This document shows, one piece after another, positions 1-5,073 of a stretch of DNA of 5,452 nucleotides. The translations under genes and the position numbers were made by a program. Below the pieces are notes generated by a model, which saw nothing but the letters and a program-made list of their open reading frames with translations, was not told the DNA's origin and did no database searches. Each line of letters starts with the position of its first letter. The stretch's first letter is position 1. Origin of the DNA: Acidimicrobiia bacterium (GTDB lineage Bacteria; Actinomycetota; Acidimicrobiia; Spongiisociales; SHLN01); the NCBI GenBank assembly GCA_030624805.1, contig JAUXJL010000162.1, positions 1 to 5,452 on the forward strand, in the 5' to 3' direction.

Positions 1-114
1 GTAGCTCTTCTTGACGCCGTCGTTCCAGTCGGCGATGTTGGGGTAATCGGCCAACACGGCCCACACGCTGGACCGAGGTGCAGCCAACGTCCGCTCGAGC
101 TTGACGTTCCGCAT
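1..114 (-). CDS. SRPBCC (START-like) family protein, N-terminal part
   Basis: The gene runs off the left edge, so only the first 38 codons are visible. The residues start MRNVKLERTLAAP and continue with SSVWAVLADYPNIADWN. This matches the first beta strand and following helix of the SRPBCC/polyketide cyclase fold: a charged strand, then 'AP...VW.VL.DY.NI..WN'. Such proteins form a hydrophobic ligand cavity. Ligands and roles vary too widely to name one here. The ATG at 112-114 is supported by a purine-rich ribosome binding site (GAGAGGAAG, read on the minus strand at 120-128) at a normal distance. This is unlike most other genes in the window, which lack a Shine-Dalgarno sequence. The fold call is fairly safe. 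The function is unknown because most of the protein is missing. Confidence 0.8.
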   Translation of the reverse strand, partial: MRNVKLERTLAAPRSSVWAVLADYPNIADWNDGVKKSY

Positions 115-137
115 CGAAGCTTCCTCTCTATTGATCT

Positions 138-166
138 GAACTAGAGCCTAAGTCGTGGCCAGTCAA
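138..166 (-). promoter_or_regulatory. Sigma70-type promoter of the SRPBCC gene
   Basis: Read on the minus strand, TTGACT (161-166) and TAGTTC (138-143) are separated by 17 bases. Transcription would start near 131, giving a leader of about 17 bases that contains the ribosome binding site. The -35 matches the TTGACA consensus in five of six bases. The -10 is weaker because its last base is C rather than T. This is inferred from sequence only. Confidence 0.5.
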
Positions 167-461
167 CCGTGGCCGAGAACGGGGCGCCGAGCGATATAAC
201 GAAGGGCAGCTCGGCCCATTTGCGGCACGGGTGCCGGGTCGGTCCTCAGTGATCGATGAGCGCGAAGTAGGAGGTGGAGTGGTTCGTAAACCGACTACTC
301 ACTCGCGATGCGGCCGGAGGTCGTGAGAGGGAGCTGGCGTCTCCCGGCGCGGCATCGGTGATGTCTCCCTTGACTGTCTCGACCGCTGATGTCACCCACC
401 GCGGGACGGTCGGTTCCTCCGAGAAACCCTCTCGTGACGGCTTCGACGGGTTTCGCATCGC
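167..461. other. Intergenic region with inverted repeats, no convincing gene
   Basis: This stretch separates the divergent SRPBCC and methyltransferase-like genes. Open frames exist here on both strands, but their products are low-complexity in Arg/Ser/Pro/Ala, lack ribosome binding sites and show no recognisable family. Three inverted repeats are visible. GCCGAGC at 186-192 pairs with GCTCGGC at 209-215. CGGCAC at 223-228 pairs with GTGCCG at 231-236 across two bases, giving an operator-like near-palindrome. GGTT at 281-284 pairs with AACC at 289-292. None has a T-run, so they do not look like classic terminators. A short unlabelled RNA or protein cannot be excluded. Confidence 0.5.
186..215. 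repeat. Inverted repeat, 7-base arms with 16-base loop
   Basis: GCCGAGC (186-192) and GCTCGGC (209-215) are perfect reverse complements around a 16-base A/T-richer loop containing TATAAC. It could be an RNA stem-loop or a protein-binding site upstream of the divergent genes. No U-tract follows on either strand, so terminator function is not indicated. Confidence 0.4.
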
Positions 462-467
462 TACCCT
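462..467 (+). promoter_or_regulatory. -10 hexamer TACCCT, probable leaderless start of the 476 gene
   Basis: TACCCT fits the TANNNT pattern of actinobacterial -10 elements and ends 8 bases before the ATG at 476. Transcription would start at or within a base or two of the start codon. No clear -35 is seen. An AAAAGG run just before the ATG is too close to act as a normal Shine-Dalgarno sequence. Confidence 0.4.
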
Positions 468-475
468 CAAAAGGC

Positions 476-1162
476 ATGTGGACCGAACTCATTGTCAACC
501 TCGACCTGCCGCCCAATGGAGAGATCTTGCTGGCGGGAGATGGCGCGGCCGATATCCAGTTGCCGGTGGGAGCAGGTCAGCGATTCGACACCGGGTCGGT
601 GGTACTGGTCACACGAGGAGCAGCACCCGCCGGGGACGCCACCGCAGCTGCGACCGGGCTCGATGACGACAGTCTTGACCTGGTTGTTCTGCGAGACGCG
701 GCTGGGTCGGTCACTCACCTAACAGATCTTCTGACTGAGGCCTACCGGATTCTCAAGCCGGGCGGTGGCATCTTGCTCACGGAGTTCGACGCCGGAACCC
801 TGCTCGACTCGCGCCCGCAGAGATATCCACAGCTGATCCTCTCCAACCTGCACCCCGAGGTCGGCGAGTACCTCGTACGTCGCCACCCCCGCCAGATGGA
901 TATCGCGATGGCGTTGGTCCGAGCCGGCTTCAGGGACGGTGACGCGTATCCGCTCGACTTCCCAATCGGCCACTTCCGTGATTACGAGACCTACGTCGAT
1001 TCCGTGGCAGTCGAGGGCTGGCGGGGGATGGATCAGATTTCCGCTGAAGATCTCGACGCCCTGCTCGAGCAGCTCCCCGGGCTCATGAAATCAGTGGCGC
1101 CGGCCGGCGAATTCTTCGATGTCGAGCCGATCACGGTCGCCAGGGCCTATAAGCCGAATTAG
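476..1162 (+). CDS. Methyltransferase-like (class I SAM fold) protein with degenerate N-terminal half
   Basis: The product has 228 residues. The central segment is the part that can be recognised. LDDDSLDLVVLRDA (about 62-75) matches strand 4 of class I SAM methyltransferases. A helix and then RILKPGGGILLTEFD (91-105) match the post-motif helix and 'LkPGG' strand 5. The rest is helical, with an aromatic, charged stretch at 163-182. The odd part is the N-terminus: where the SAM-binding motif I (E/D-x-G-x-G-x-G) should be, there is ILLAGDGAADIQL (17-29), and the usual acidic residue ending strand 2 is not evident. SAM binding may therefore be lost or altered. I chose the ATG at 476 over an in-frame one at 389 because the upstream 29 residues look non-coding and a -10 hexamer sits just before 476. 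The next gene follows after 22 bases. Substrate unknown. A catalytically inactive paralogue or regulatory protein is possible. Confidence 0.7.
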   Translation: MWTELIVNLDLPPNGEILLAGDGAADIQLPVGAGQRFDTGSVVLVTRGAAPAGDATAAATGLDDDSLDLVVLRDAAGSVTHLTDLLTEAYRILKPGGGILLTEFDAGTLLDSRPQRYPQLILSNLHPEVGEYLVRRHPRQMDIAMALVRAGFRDGDAYPLDFPIGHFRDYETYVDSVAVEGWRGMDQISAEDLDALLEQLPGLMKSVAPAGEFFDVEPITVARAYKPN

Positions 1163-1172
1163 CCGACACCGC

Positions 1173-1178
1173 TACAAT
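1173..1178 (+). promoter_or_regulatory. -10 hexamer TACAAT, leaderless start of the Nfu-N gene
   Basis: TACAAT is one base off TATAAT and is followed by exactly six bases and the ATG at 1185. The expected transcription start would be at or next to the A of the start codon, giving a leaderless mRNA. It lies in the 22-base gap after the preceding gene. There is no Shine-Dalgarno sequence and no good -35. Confidence 0.55.
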
Positions 1179-1184
1179 CGCCTC

Positions 1185-1439
1185 ATGCCGGTTACCATCG
1201 AACAGACACCCAACCCCAACGCCCTCAAATTCACCGTGGGTCAGGACGTTGGCGGCCCGACCACAGTGGTTGCTGGTCAAGAATCCGAGGATGTCACCGC
1301 GCAGGCCCTCATCGAGCTGGATGGGGTGACCAGCGTGTTCATGACAGCCGACTTTGTCACCCTCACCCGGAGCCCGGAAGGTGACTGGGCAGCCATAGCC
1401 GACGCAGCCAAGCTGATTCTCGAGGAGCGGTTCGGCTAG
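1185..1439 (+). CDS. Stand-alone Nfu/NifU N-terminal domain protein
   Basis: The product is an 84-residue protein beginning MPVTIEQTPNPNALKF. The 'TPNPN..KF' start is the hallmark of the Nfu N-terminal domain (NifU-like scaffold family). The middle stretch, ALIELDGVTSVFMTADFVTLTR (41-62), matches the family's 'L..i.gV.sVf...dFvTvtk' core, and the end is a helix. In full-length Nfu proteins a C-terminal domain with a CxxC motif carries the [4Fe-4S] cluster. This protein stops before that domain and contains no cysteine, so it cannot hold a cluster by itself. It could be a partner or targeting module for iron-sulfur delivery. A start further upstream (1119) would overlap the preceding gene and add unrelated basic residues; the ATG at 1185 fits the family N-terminus exactly. 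It lies 41 bases before moaA, whose product needs two [4Fe-4S] clusters. A link is suggestive but inferred. Confidence 0.85.
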   Translation: MPVTIEQTPNPNALKFTVGQDVGGPTTVVAGQESEDVTAQALIELDGVTSVFMTADFVTLTRSPEGDWAAIADAAKLILEERFG

Positions 1440-1468
1440 CCCGCCGGGCCGCAACCTGCTCGACGAGG

Positions 1469-1474
1469 TACCCT
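1469..1474 (+). promoter_or_regulatory. -10 hexamer TACCCT, leaderless start of moaA
   Basis: TACCCT is followed by exactly six bases (CCGCTC) and the moaA ATG at 1481. No ribosome binding site is present in the 41-base gap. The arrangement matches the neighbouring gene at 1185 and implies that moaA can be transcribed on its own, besides any read-through from upstream. Confidence 0.5.
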
Positions 1475-1480
1475 CCGCTC

Positions 1481-2479
1481 ATGTTCGACACACTTCAGCG
1501 ACCGGTTCGCGACCTTCGTATCTCAGTCACCGACCGGTGCAACTTCCGCTGTGGCTATTGCATGCCTAAGGAGATCTTCAACCGTAACTACGAGTTCCTC
1601 GCCCGTGACCTTCTGCTCCGGTTCGAGGAAATCACTCGGGTCGCCGGGTTGCTCATCGATCGTGGCGTCGAGAAGATCCGGCTGACCGGTGGGGAGCCGC
1701 TGCTGCGGGTCGAGCTGGAGAAACTGGTGGCAATGCTCGCTGGTCTCGGTGAAGTTGATCTCACCCTCACCACCAACGGCTCATTACTGGAACGTAAGGC
1801 CGAGGCTCTCGCCACCGCGGGGTTGAGCCGGGTGACGGTCAGCCTCGATTCGCTCGACGACGACGTTTTCCAGGCGATGAATGATGTTGGGTTTCCGGTC
1901 GACCGGGTGCTCGACGGAATCGAGGCCGCGGCCGCCGCCGGGCTGGGTCCCGTCAAGGTGAATGCAGTTGTCAAACGTGGTGTCAACGACCACACAGTCG
2001 TCGACATGGCCCGGCACTTCCAAGGCACCGGCCAAATCGTCCGGTTCATCGAATACATGGATGTTGGCGCCACCAACGGATGGCGGCTCGAGGACGTTGT
2101 TCCGGCCGGCGAGATTGTCGCCTCAATCGGTGCTGAATTGCCGTGCGAGCCCGTACAAGCCAACTACGCAGGTGAGGTTGCCCGTCGCTACCGCTACCTC
2201 GACGGATCGGGCGAATTTGGGGTGATCGCCTCGGTAACTCAGCCGTTCTGCGGCGCCTGCACACGTTTGCGCCTTTCGGCCGAGGGCTCGCTCTACACCT
2301 GCCTGTTTGCCACCGAGGGCCACGACGTTCGACAACTCATACGAGCCGGTGGGACCGATGAGGAGCTGGGCGCCTTCCTCGACGAGGTGTGGACACGCCG
2401 GACAGATCGCTATTCCGAGGTTCGGTCCTCCGAAACTGCCGAGCTTCCCAAGGTCGAAATGAGTTACATCGGCGGTTGA
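1481..2479 (+). CDS. moaA: GTP 3',8-cyclase MoaA (molybdenum cofactor biosynthesis)
   Basis: MoaA is a cytoplasmic radical-SAM enzyme that converts GTP to 3',8-cyclo-7,8-dihydro-GTP, which MoaC turns into cyclic pyranopterin monophosphate in the first stage of molybdenum cofactor synthesis. The 332-residue length is normal. The radical-SAM motif CNFRCGYC places cysteines at 20, 24 and 27. The SAM-contacting TGGEPLLR follows at 69-76 and TTNGSLL at 97-103. The C-terminal half carries the second cluster ligands C257, C260 and C274, with the GTP-pocket arginines in CTRLR (260-264). The protein ends in the family's essential Gly-Gly (331-332). All key residues seem intact, so it should be active. 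No moaC, moaD or moaE lies in the window, so the rest of the pathway must be elsewhere. Confidence 0.97.
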   Translation: MFDTLQRPVRDLRISVTDRCNFRCGYCMPKEIFNRNYEFLARDLLLRFEEITRVAGLLIDRGVEKIRLTGGEPLLRVELEKLVAMLAGLGEVDLTLTTNGSLLERKAEALATAGLSRVTVSLDSLDDDVFQAMNDVGFPVDRVLDGIEAAAAAGLGPVKVNAVVKRGVNDHTVVDMARHFQGTGQIVRFIEYMDVGATNGWRLEDVVPAGEIVASIGAELPCEPVQANYAGEVARRYRYLDGSGEFGVIASVTQPFCGACTRLRLSAEGSLYTCLFATEGHDVRQLIRAGGTDEELGAFLDEVWTRRTDRYSEVRSSETAELPKVEMSYIGG

Positions 2480-2489
2480 GGGCCCGCCG
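2470..2489 (+). terminator. Hairpin around the moaA stop codon, possible terminator
   Basis: CGGCGG (2470-2475) and CCGCCG (2484-2489) form a perfect six-base stem with an eight-base loop containing the moaA TGA. No U-run follows, so at best this is an atypical terminator or an mRNA 3' end structure. The left arm also encodes the conserved C-terminal glycines, which could produce the pairing by chance. Confidence 0.25.
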
Positions 2490-2685
2490 CGACACCTGAA
2501 CGGGCAAGGTGAGTGGAGGCGAACTCGGTGTTCGATGGTCCTCAGTCCAAGAAAATCGTCGATCAGACGTGCCTCGACGGGCTGGCCTTCTCCGTTGAGC
2601 GGAAATGAGGCGATCGCACACCTCACCGATCGGAGCGTTTGGCGCCCCTAAAGCTGTCGCTGGTCTCGTCCGGATCATCAATGAG

Positions 2686-2720
2686 TTCGGCCGGGCGAGA
2701 CTGCCCGGCTTCGGCCGGGC
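2686..2720 (+). repeat. 11-base direct repeat TTCGGCCGGGC (two copies)
   Basis: Identical copies lie at 2686-2696 and 2710-2720, 24 bases apart start to start. Between them is GCCCGGC (2703-2709), the reverse complement of part of each copy, so it can pair with either but not with both at once. Confidence 0.8.
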
Positions 2721-2721
2721 A
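2702..2721 (+). terminator. UUCG-tetraloop hairpin, possible U-less terminator or attenuator
   Basis: TGCCCGGC (2702-2709) and GCCGGGCA (2714-2721) form a perfect eight-base stem closed by C(TTCG)G, the exceptionally stable UUCG tetraloop. No T-run follows. GC-rich hairpins without U-tails have been proposed as terminators in actinobacteria. It lies 220 bases after moaA and 105 bases before the channel-like gene, so it could end moaA transcripts or act in a leader. The hairpin is clear from the sequence; its role is inferred. Confidence 0.45.
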
Positions 2722-2806
2722 AGGCTGTCTGGCATTGCCGAATCTCCGCCGAGCAGTCCCCCTCGAGACAACAACGGCCTCTGACAGATCGGGGTTGAGT
2801 TCCACG

Positions 2807-2816
2807 ACGATATCGT
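2807..2816 (+). promoter_or_regulatory. -10 hexamer TATCGT inside palindrome ACGATATCGT
   Basis: TATCGT (2811-2816) fits TANNNT and ends nine bases before the first of three tandem ATGs at 2826, so the transcript would have a leader of a few bases or none. The hexamer forms the right side of a perfect ten-base palindrome (2807-2816), which is also flanked by the pair CCACGA (2802-2807) and TCGTGG (2813-2818). A repressor bound there would block the promoter. No factor can be named. Confidence 0.4.
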
Positions 2817-2825
2817 GGTCTCGAA

Positions 2826-3932
2826 ATGATGATGGCTCTTCGCATTCTGGTGTTCCTGGCGGGCCTGGCGCTTACGGCCTGGACCCTGCTCTCTGCCATC
2901 CGCACTGTGGTGCTTCCCCGCAGTGCCCAGAGTGTCCTCAGCCGTGGAGTTTTTAGAGGCCTGGCACAGGCCTTCAACGTCCTGGCCGGCGACAATCGCT
3001 CGTTCTCGTGGCGAGACAGAGTGTGGGCCCTGTTCGCACCGGTCGGTCTATTGCTAATGGTTGTGGTGTGGCTGGTGCTCGTGCTGGTCGGTTTCACGGC
3101 GATGTTCTGGGCCGTTCAAAACGACGGGTGGTCGGAGGCATTCTTCCTCAGCGGTTCGTCGCTCCTGACGCTCGGCTTCGCACCAGCCGTCACGTTCGGT
3201 GAACGGATCATGGCCTTCGGTGAAGCGATCATCGGCCTGGGCCTCATGGCGCTCTTGATCGCCTTCCTGCCGGCCATTTACTCGAACTTCCAGCGCCGAG
3301 AGGCCAAGGTGGGAGCACTAGAGGTGCGGGCCGGCACTCCGCCGTCAGCCGAGGTCTTCATTACGCGTCTTTATGCGATAGGCAGGCTCGGGCAAATGGA
3401 AGAGACCTGGCTGGAATGGGAGAAGTGGTTCATCGACATTCAAGAATCGCACACGTCATACCCGGCCCTCAACTTCTTCCGATCACCACTCCCGGAGCAT
3501 CATTGGATAACGGCCGCCGGGACGGTGCTGGATTCTGCCGCTTTGGTTGTCTCGAGTGTTGACCAGACTCGCCAGCCGGAGCCGCAGCTGTGCCTGCGGG
3601 CCGGATACCTTACCCTGCGGCGCATAGCCGACTTCTTTGGCATGGAGTACGACCCCGATCCTCAGCATTCTGATCCCATCAGCATTAGTCAGGAGGAGTT
3701 CGACGCGGTGTATGGACGACTTCGGGATGCGGGCGTGCCAATGAAGGCCGACCAGGAACAGGCGTGGATCGATTGGGCGGGCTGGCGGGTCAATTACGAC
3801 ACCGTGCTCTTGCAACTCGCCGAGATGACGATGGCCCCGTACGCGCCGTGGTCCTCAGATCGGTCCTCCCCGAGCCGCCGGGAGCCCCGTATCCGCAACT
3901 GGGGCCGGCGACGCGCTCAGAGGACGGTCTAG
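2826..3932 (+). CDS. Membrane protein with potassium-channel-like pore loop
   Basis: The product has 368 residues. Hydrophobic segments lie at about 5-29, 66-96 and 128-154. Between the second and third, residues 102-121 (WSEAFFLSGSSLLTLGFAP) look like the pore helix and filter loop of two-TM potassium channels, but the filter reads TLGFA instead of TVGYG/TIGYG. The second and third segments would thus be the outer and inner pore helices, with one extra N-terminal membrane helix. After residue 155 comes a soluble, probably cytoplasmic domain of about 185 residues, rich in Trp, Glu and His (for example EETWLEWEKWF at 192-202). It shows no RCK-type nucleotide motif and I cannot assign it. The C-terminus is Arg/Ser-rich. 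Three ATGs (2826, 2829, 2832) are possible starts and no Shine-Dalgarno sequence is present. Ion conduction is a hypothesis: the pore resemblance is visible, but the filter is atypical. The stop overlaps that of the convergent aminotransferase gene. Confidence 0.75.
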   Translation: MMMALRILVFLAGLALTAWTLLSAIRTVVLPRSAQSVLSRGVFRGLAQAFNVLAGDNRSFSWRDRVWALFAPVGLLLMVVVWLVLVLVGFTAMFWAVQNDGWSEAFFLSGSSLLTLGFAPAVTFGERIMAFGEAIIGLGLMALLIAFLPAIYSNFQRREAKVGALEVRAGTPPSAEVFITRLYAIGRLGQMEETWLEWEKWFIDIQESHTSYPALNFFRSPLPEHHWITAAGTVLDSAALVVSSVDQTRQPEPQLCLRAGYLTLRRIADFFGMEYDPDPQHSDPISISQEEFDAVYGRLRDAGVPMKADQEQAWIDWAGWRVNYDTVLLQLAEMTMAPYAPWSSDRSSPSRREPRIRNWGRRRAQRTV

Positions 3933-5038
3933 CTGACCAGCGCTCGGATGGACTGCACCAGCCGGATTGCGTTCGCTCGCTTGGCGCCGAAGCCCATGAG
4001 GCCGATGCGCCACACCTTGCCGGCCCCCTCCCCGAGGCCGCCGCCGATCTCAATGTCGAAGTCGTTGAGAAGGCGACCACGAAGGTTGTCGTCGACCCCC
4101 TTCGGCAAGGTCACAGATGTGAGCTGGGGCAATCGACAGCCCGCCTTTGCGTACAGCTTGAATCCCAAGTCGGTGAGCTCTTGCTGCAGAAACTCTCCAA
4201 CTTCCTGATGGCGTGCCCAGCGATCCTCGAGACCTTCTTCCAATACCAGGCGAAGGCCCTCCCAGAGGGCGTAGACCATGGAGACGGGCGCTGTGTGGTG
4301 ATAGGTCCGGCCGCCGTCGCCCTCTTCCCAGTATTTCCGGAGCATCGAAACGTCGAGGTACCACGATTGGACAGGAGTGGTGCGGTCGGCGATGGCCTGA
4401 GCAGCGCGCGGTGAGAATGTAATCGGCGCTAGTCCGGGCGGGACGCTCAGACACTTCTGCGTGCCGGAAAAGCACACGTCGATACCCCACTTGTCGACCT
4501 CGAGAGCTATGCCCGCCAGGCTGGTGACAGAGTCGACGATGAGCAGCGGCGCCGGGCCGATCTCGCGGCGAACCAGGTCGACGGGGCTCTGAGCGCCGGT
4601 TGATGTCTCGGCGTGTACGAGGGCCACGGCCTTGGGGTTGACCGAGCGAACCGCGCTCCCGAGGGCTTCGGGGTCGATGGGCTCGCCCCAAGGTGCTTCG
4701 ACGAGCGTCACCTTCGCCCCGGCCCGCCCAGCAGCATCTGCCATGCGGGCGCCGAACACGCCGTTTACCCCGATCACAATCGAGTCGCCCGGTTCGAGGA
4801 CGTTGATCATCGAAGCTTCCATCCCGGCGCTGCCCGTCCCCGACACCGGAAACGTCAATGGGTTGCGGGTACGGAAGACACTCCGCAGCCGGTCGCTTGT
4901 CTGGTCCATGATGGCAACGAACTCCGGGTCCATGTGGCCGAGCACCGGCTTGGCGAGGGCGTCGAGCACGGAAGGGTCAACGGGGGACGGGCCGGGGCCG
5001 AGCAGGAGCCGACCGGGGGGATCGAGGGGAGATTTCAT
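3929..5038 (-). CDS. Class V PLP-dependent aminotransferase (alanine/serine-glyoxylate type)
   Basis: The product has 369 residues, a normal length for the AGXT/serine-pyruvate aminotransferase group. In order: the N-terminal LLLGPGPSPV (11-20) of this group; SGTGSAGMEA (66-75), which binds the PLP phosphate; AETSTG (143-148); VDSVTSLAG (168-176) with Asp169 contacting the PLP ring nitrogen; SGTQKCLSVPPGL (191-203) with Lys195 as the predicted Schiff-base lysine; YHHTAP (246-251); and VWRIGLMG (342-349) with Arg344 as the likely substrate carboxylate-binding arginine. Cytoplasmic. It should transfer an amino group between serine or alanine and glyoxylate or another small 2-oxoacid. Ureidoglycine-glyoxylate aminotransferase and related enzymes share these motifs, so the exact substrates are not certain. 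All catalytic residues are present. The ATG is preceded by a -10 hexamer at leaderless spacing and no Shine-Dalgarno sequence. The gene is divergent from an FAD oxidase across 35 bases, which suggests linked 2-hydroxyacid/glyoxylate chemistry. Confidence 0.92.
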   Translation of the reverse strand: MKSPLDPPGRLLLGPGPSPVDPSVLDALAKPVLGHMDPEFVAIMDQTSDRLRSVFRTRNPLTFPVSGTGSAGMEASMINVLEPGDSIVIGVNGVFGARMADAAGRAGAKVTLVEAPWGEPIDPEALGSAVRSVNPKAVALVHAETSTGAQSPVDLVRREIGPAPLLIVDSVTSLAGIALEVDKWGIDVCFSGTQKCLSVPPGLAPITFSPRAAQAIADRTTPVQSWYLDVSMLRKYWEEGDGGRTYHHTAPVSMVYALWEGLRLVLEEGLEDRWARHQEVGEFLQQELTDLGFKLYAKAGCRLPQLTSVTLPKGVDDNLRGRLLNDFDIEIGGGLGEGAGKVWRIGLMGFGAKRANAIRLVQSIRALVS

Positions 5039-5043
5039 GGTCT

Positions 5044-5059
5044 GACGGTACCAGCCGTC
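5044..5059. repeat. Inverted repeat GACGG-N6-CCGTC between divergent starts
   Basis: GACGG (5044-5048) and CCGTC (5055-5059) are symmetric around six bases. The 16-base element covers the minus-strand -10 and lies just upstream of the plus-strand -10, so a dimeric regulator bound here could control both genes. The arms are short and chance is possible. Confidence 0.35.
5045..5050 (-). promoter_or_regulatory. -10 hexamer TACCGT, leaderless start of the aminotransferase
   Basis: On the minus strand TACCGT is followed by six bases (CAGACC) and the ATG whose A is at 5038. It is preceded by TGG, which gives an extended -10 (TGN) motif that can compensate for a weak -35. Expected transcription start is at or near 5038. 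Confidence 0.5.
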
Positions 5060-5061
5060 GG

Positions 5062-5067
5062 TAGTGT
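5062..5067 (+). promoter_or_regulatory. -10 hexamer TAGTGT, leaderless start of the FAD oxidase
   Basis: TAGTGT fits TANNNT and is followed by six bases (GCCAGC) and the ATG at 5074, so the mRNA would be leaderless. No Shine-Dalgarno sequence exists in the 35-base gap. Its -35 position would fall on the start region of the divergent aminotransferase gene. Confidence 0.5.
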
Positions 5068-5073
5068 GCCAGC

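Larger units (their letters stand above)
2480..2825. other. Intergenic region between moaA and the channel-like gene
   Basis: This is a gap of about 346 bases in an otherwise dense region. No open frame shows a recognisable product. A 60-codon minus-strand frame at 2623-2805 (GTG start) encodes a polar sequence with no family resemblance, and a plus-strand frame from 2639 runs into the next gene out of phase. The visible structure is the hairpin at the moaA stop, the repeat and hairpin pair at 2686-2721, and the palindrome at 2807-2816. Positions 2490-2685 hold nothing I can identify. The gap could contain a long leader of the channel-like gene or a small RNA, but this is not shown by the sequence. 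Confidence 0.5.

Noticed and set aside
370..398. TTGACT as a -35 on the plus strand
   Set aside because: No -10-like hexamer occurs 16-18 bases downstream.
246..470. Small minus-strand open frame in the left gap (74 codons)
   Set aside because: Start without a ribosome binding site, Ser/Ala/Pro/Arg-rich composition and no recognisable motif. Other frames in the same stretch are equally open because of high GC.
389..475. Upstream in-frame start for the methyltransferase-like gene
   Set aside because: The extra 29 residues are low-complexity and unlike the following sequence. No ribosome binding site precedes 389, and a -10 hexamer lies inside this stretch just before 476.
1119..1184. Upstream in-frame start for the Nfu-N gene
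   Set aside because: It would overlap the preceding gene by 44 bases and add a basic serine-rich tail before the conserved family N-terminus at 1185.
1588..2163. Minus-strand open frame of 191 codons inside moaA
   Set aside because: Ser/Thr/Arg-rich antisense shadow of moaA, typical for high-GC genes.
2123..2626. Minus-strand open frame of 167 codons across the moaA 3' end
   Set aside because: Most of it is antisense to moaA, which is a certain gene. The remainder shows no motif.
2623..2805. Small minus-strand open frame in the right gap (60 codons, GTG start)
   Set aside because: No ribosome binding site or family resemblance. Its repeated CPAE/RPAE segment is only the DNA direct repeat read through, and third-position GC is not distinctive.
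3764..4414. Plus-strand open frame of 216 codons opposite the aminotransferase
   Set aside because: It is antisense to a gene with all catalytic motifs intact. It has no family features and begins inside the channel-like gene.
4050..4691. Minus-strand open frame of 213 codons in another frame of the aminotransferase
   Set aside because: Arg/Gly/Pro-rich shadow of the real reading frame.
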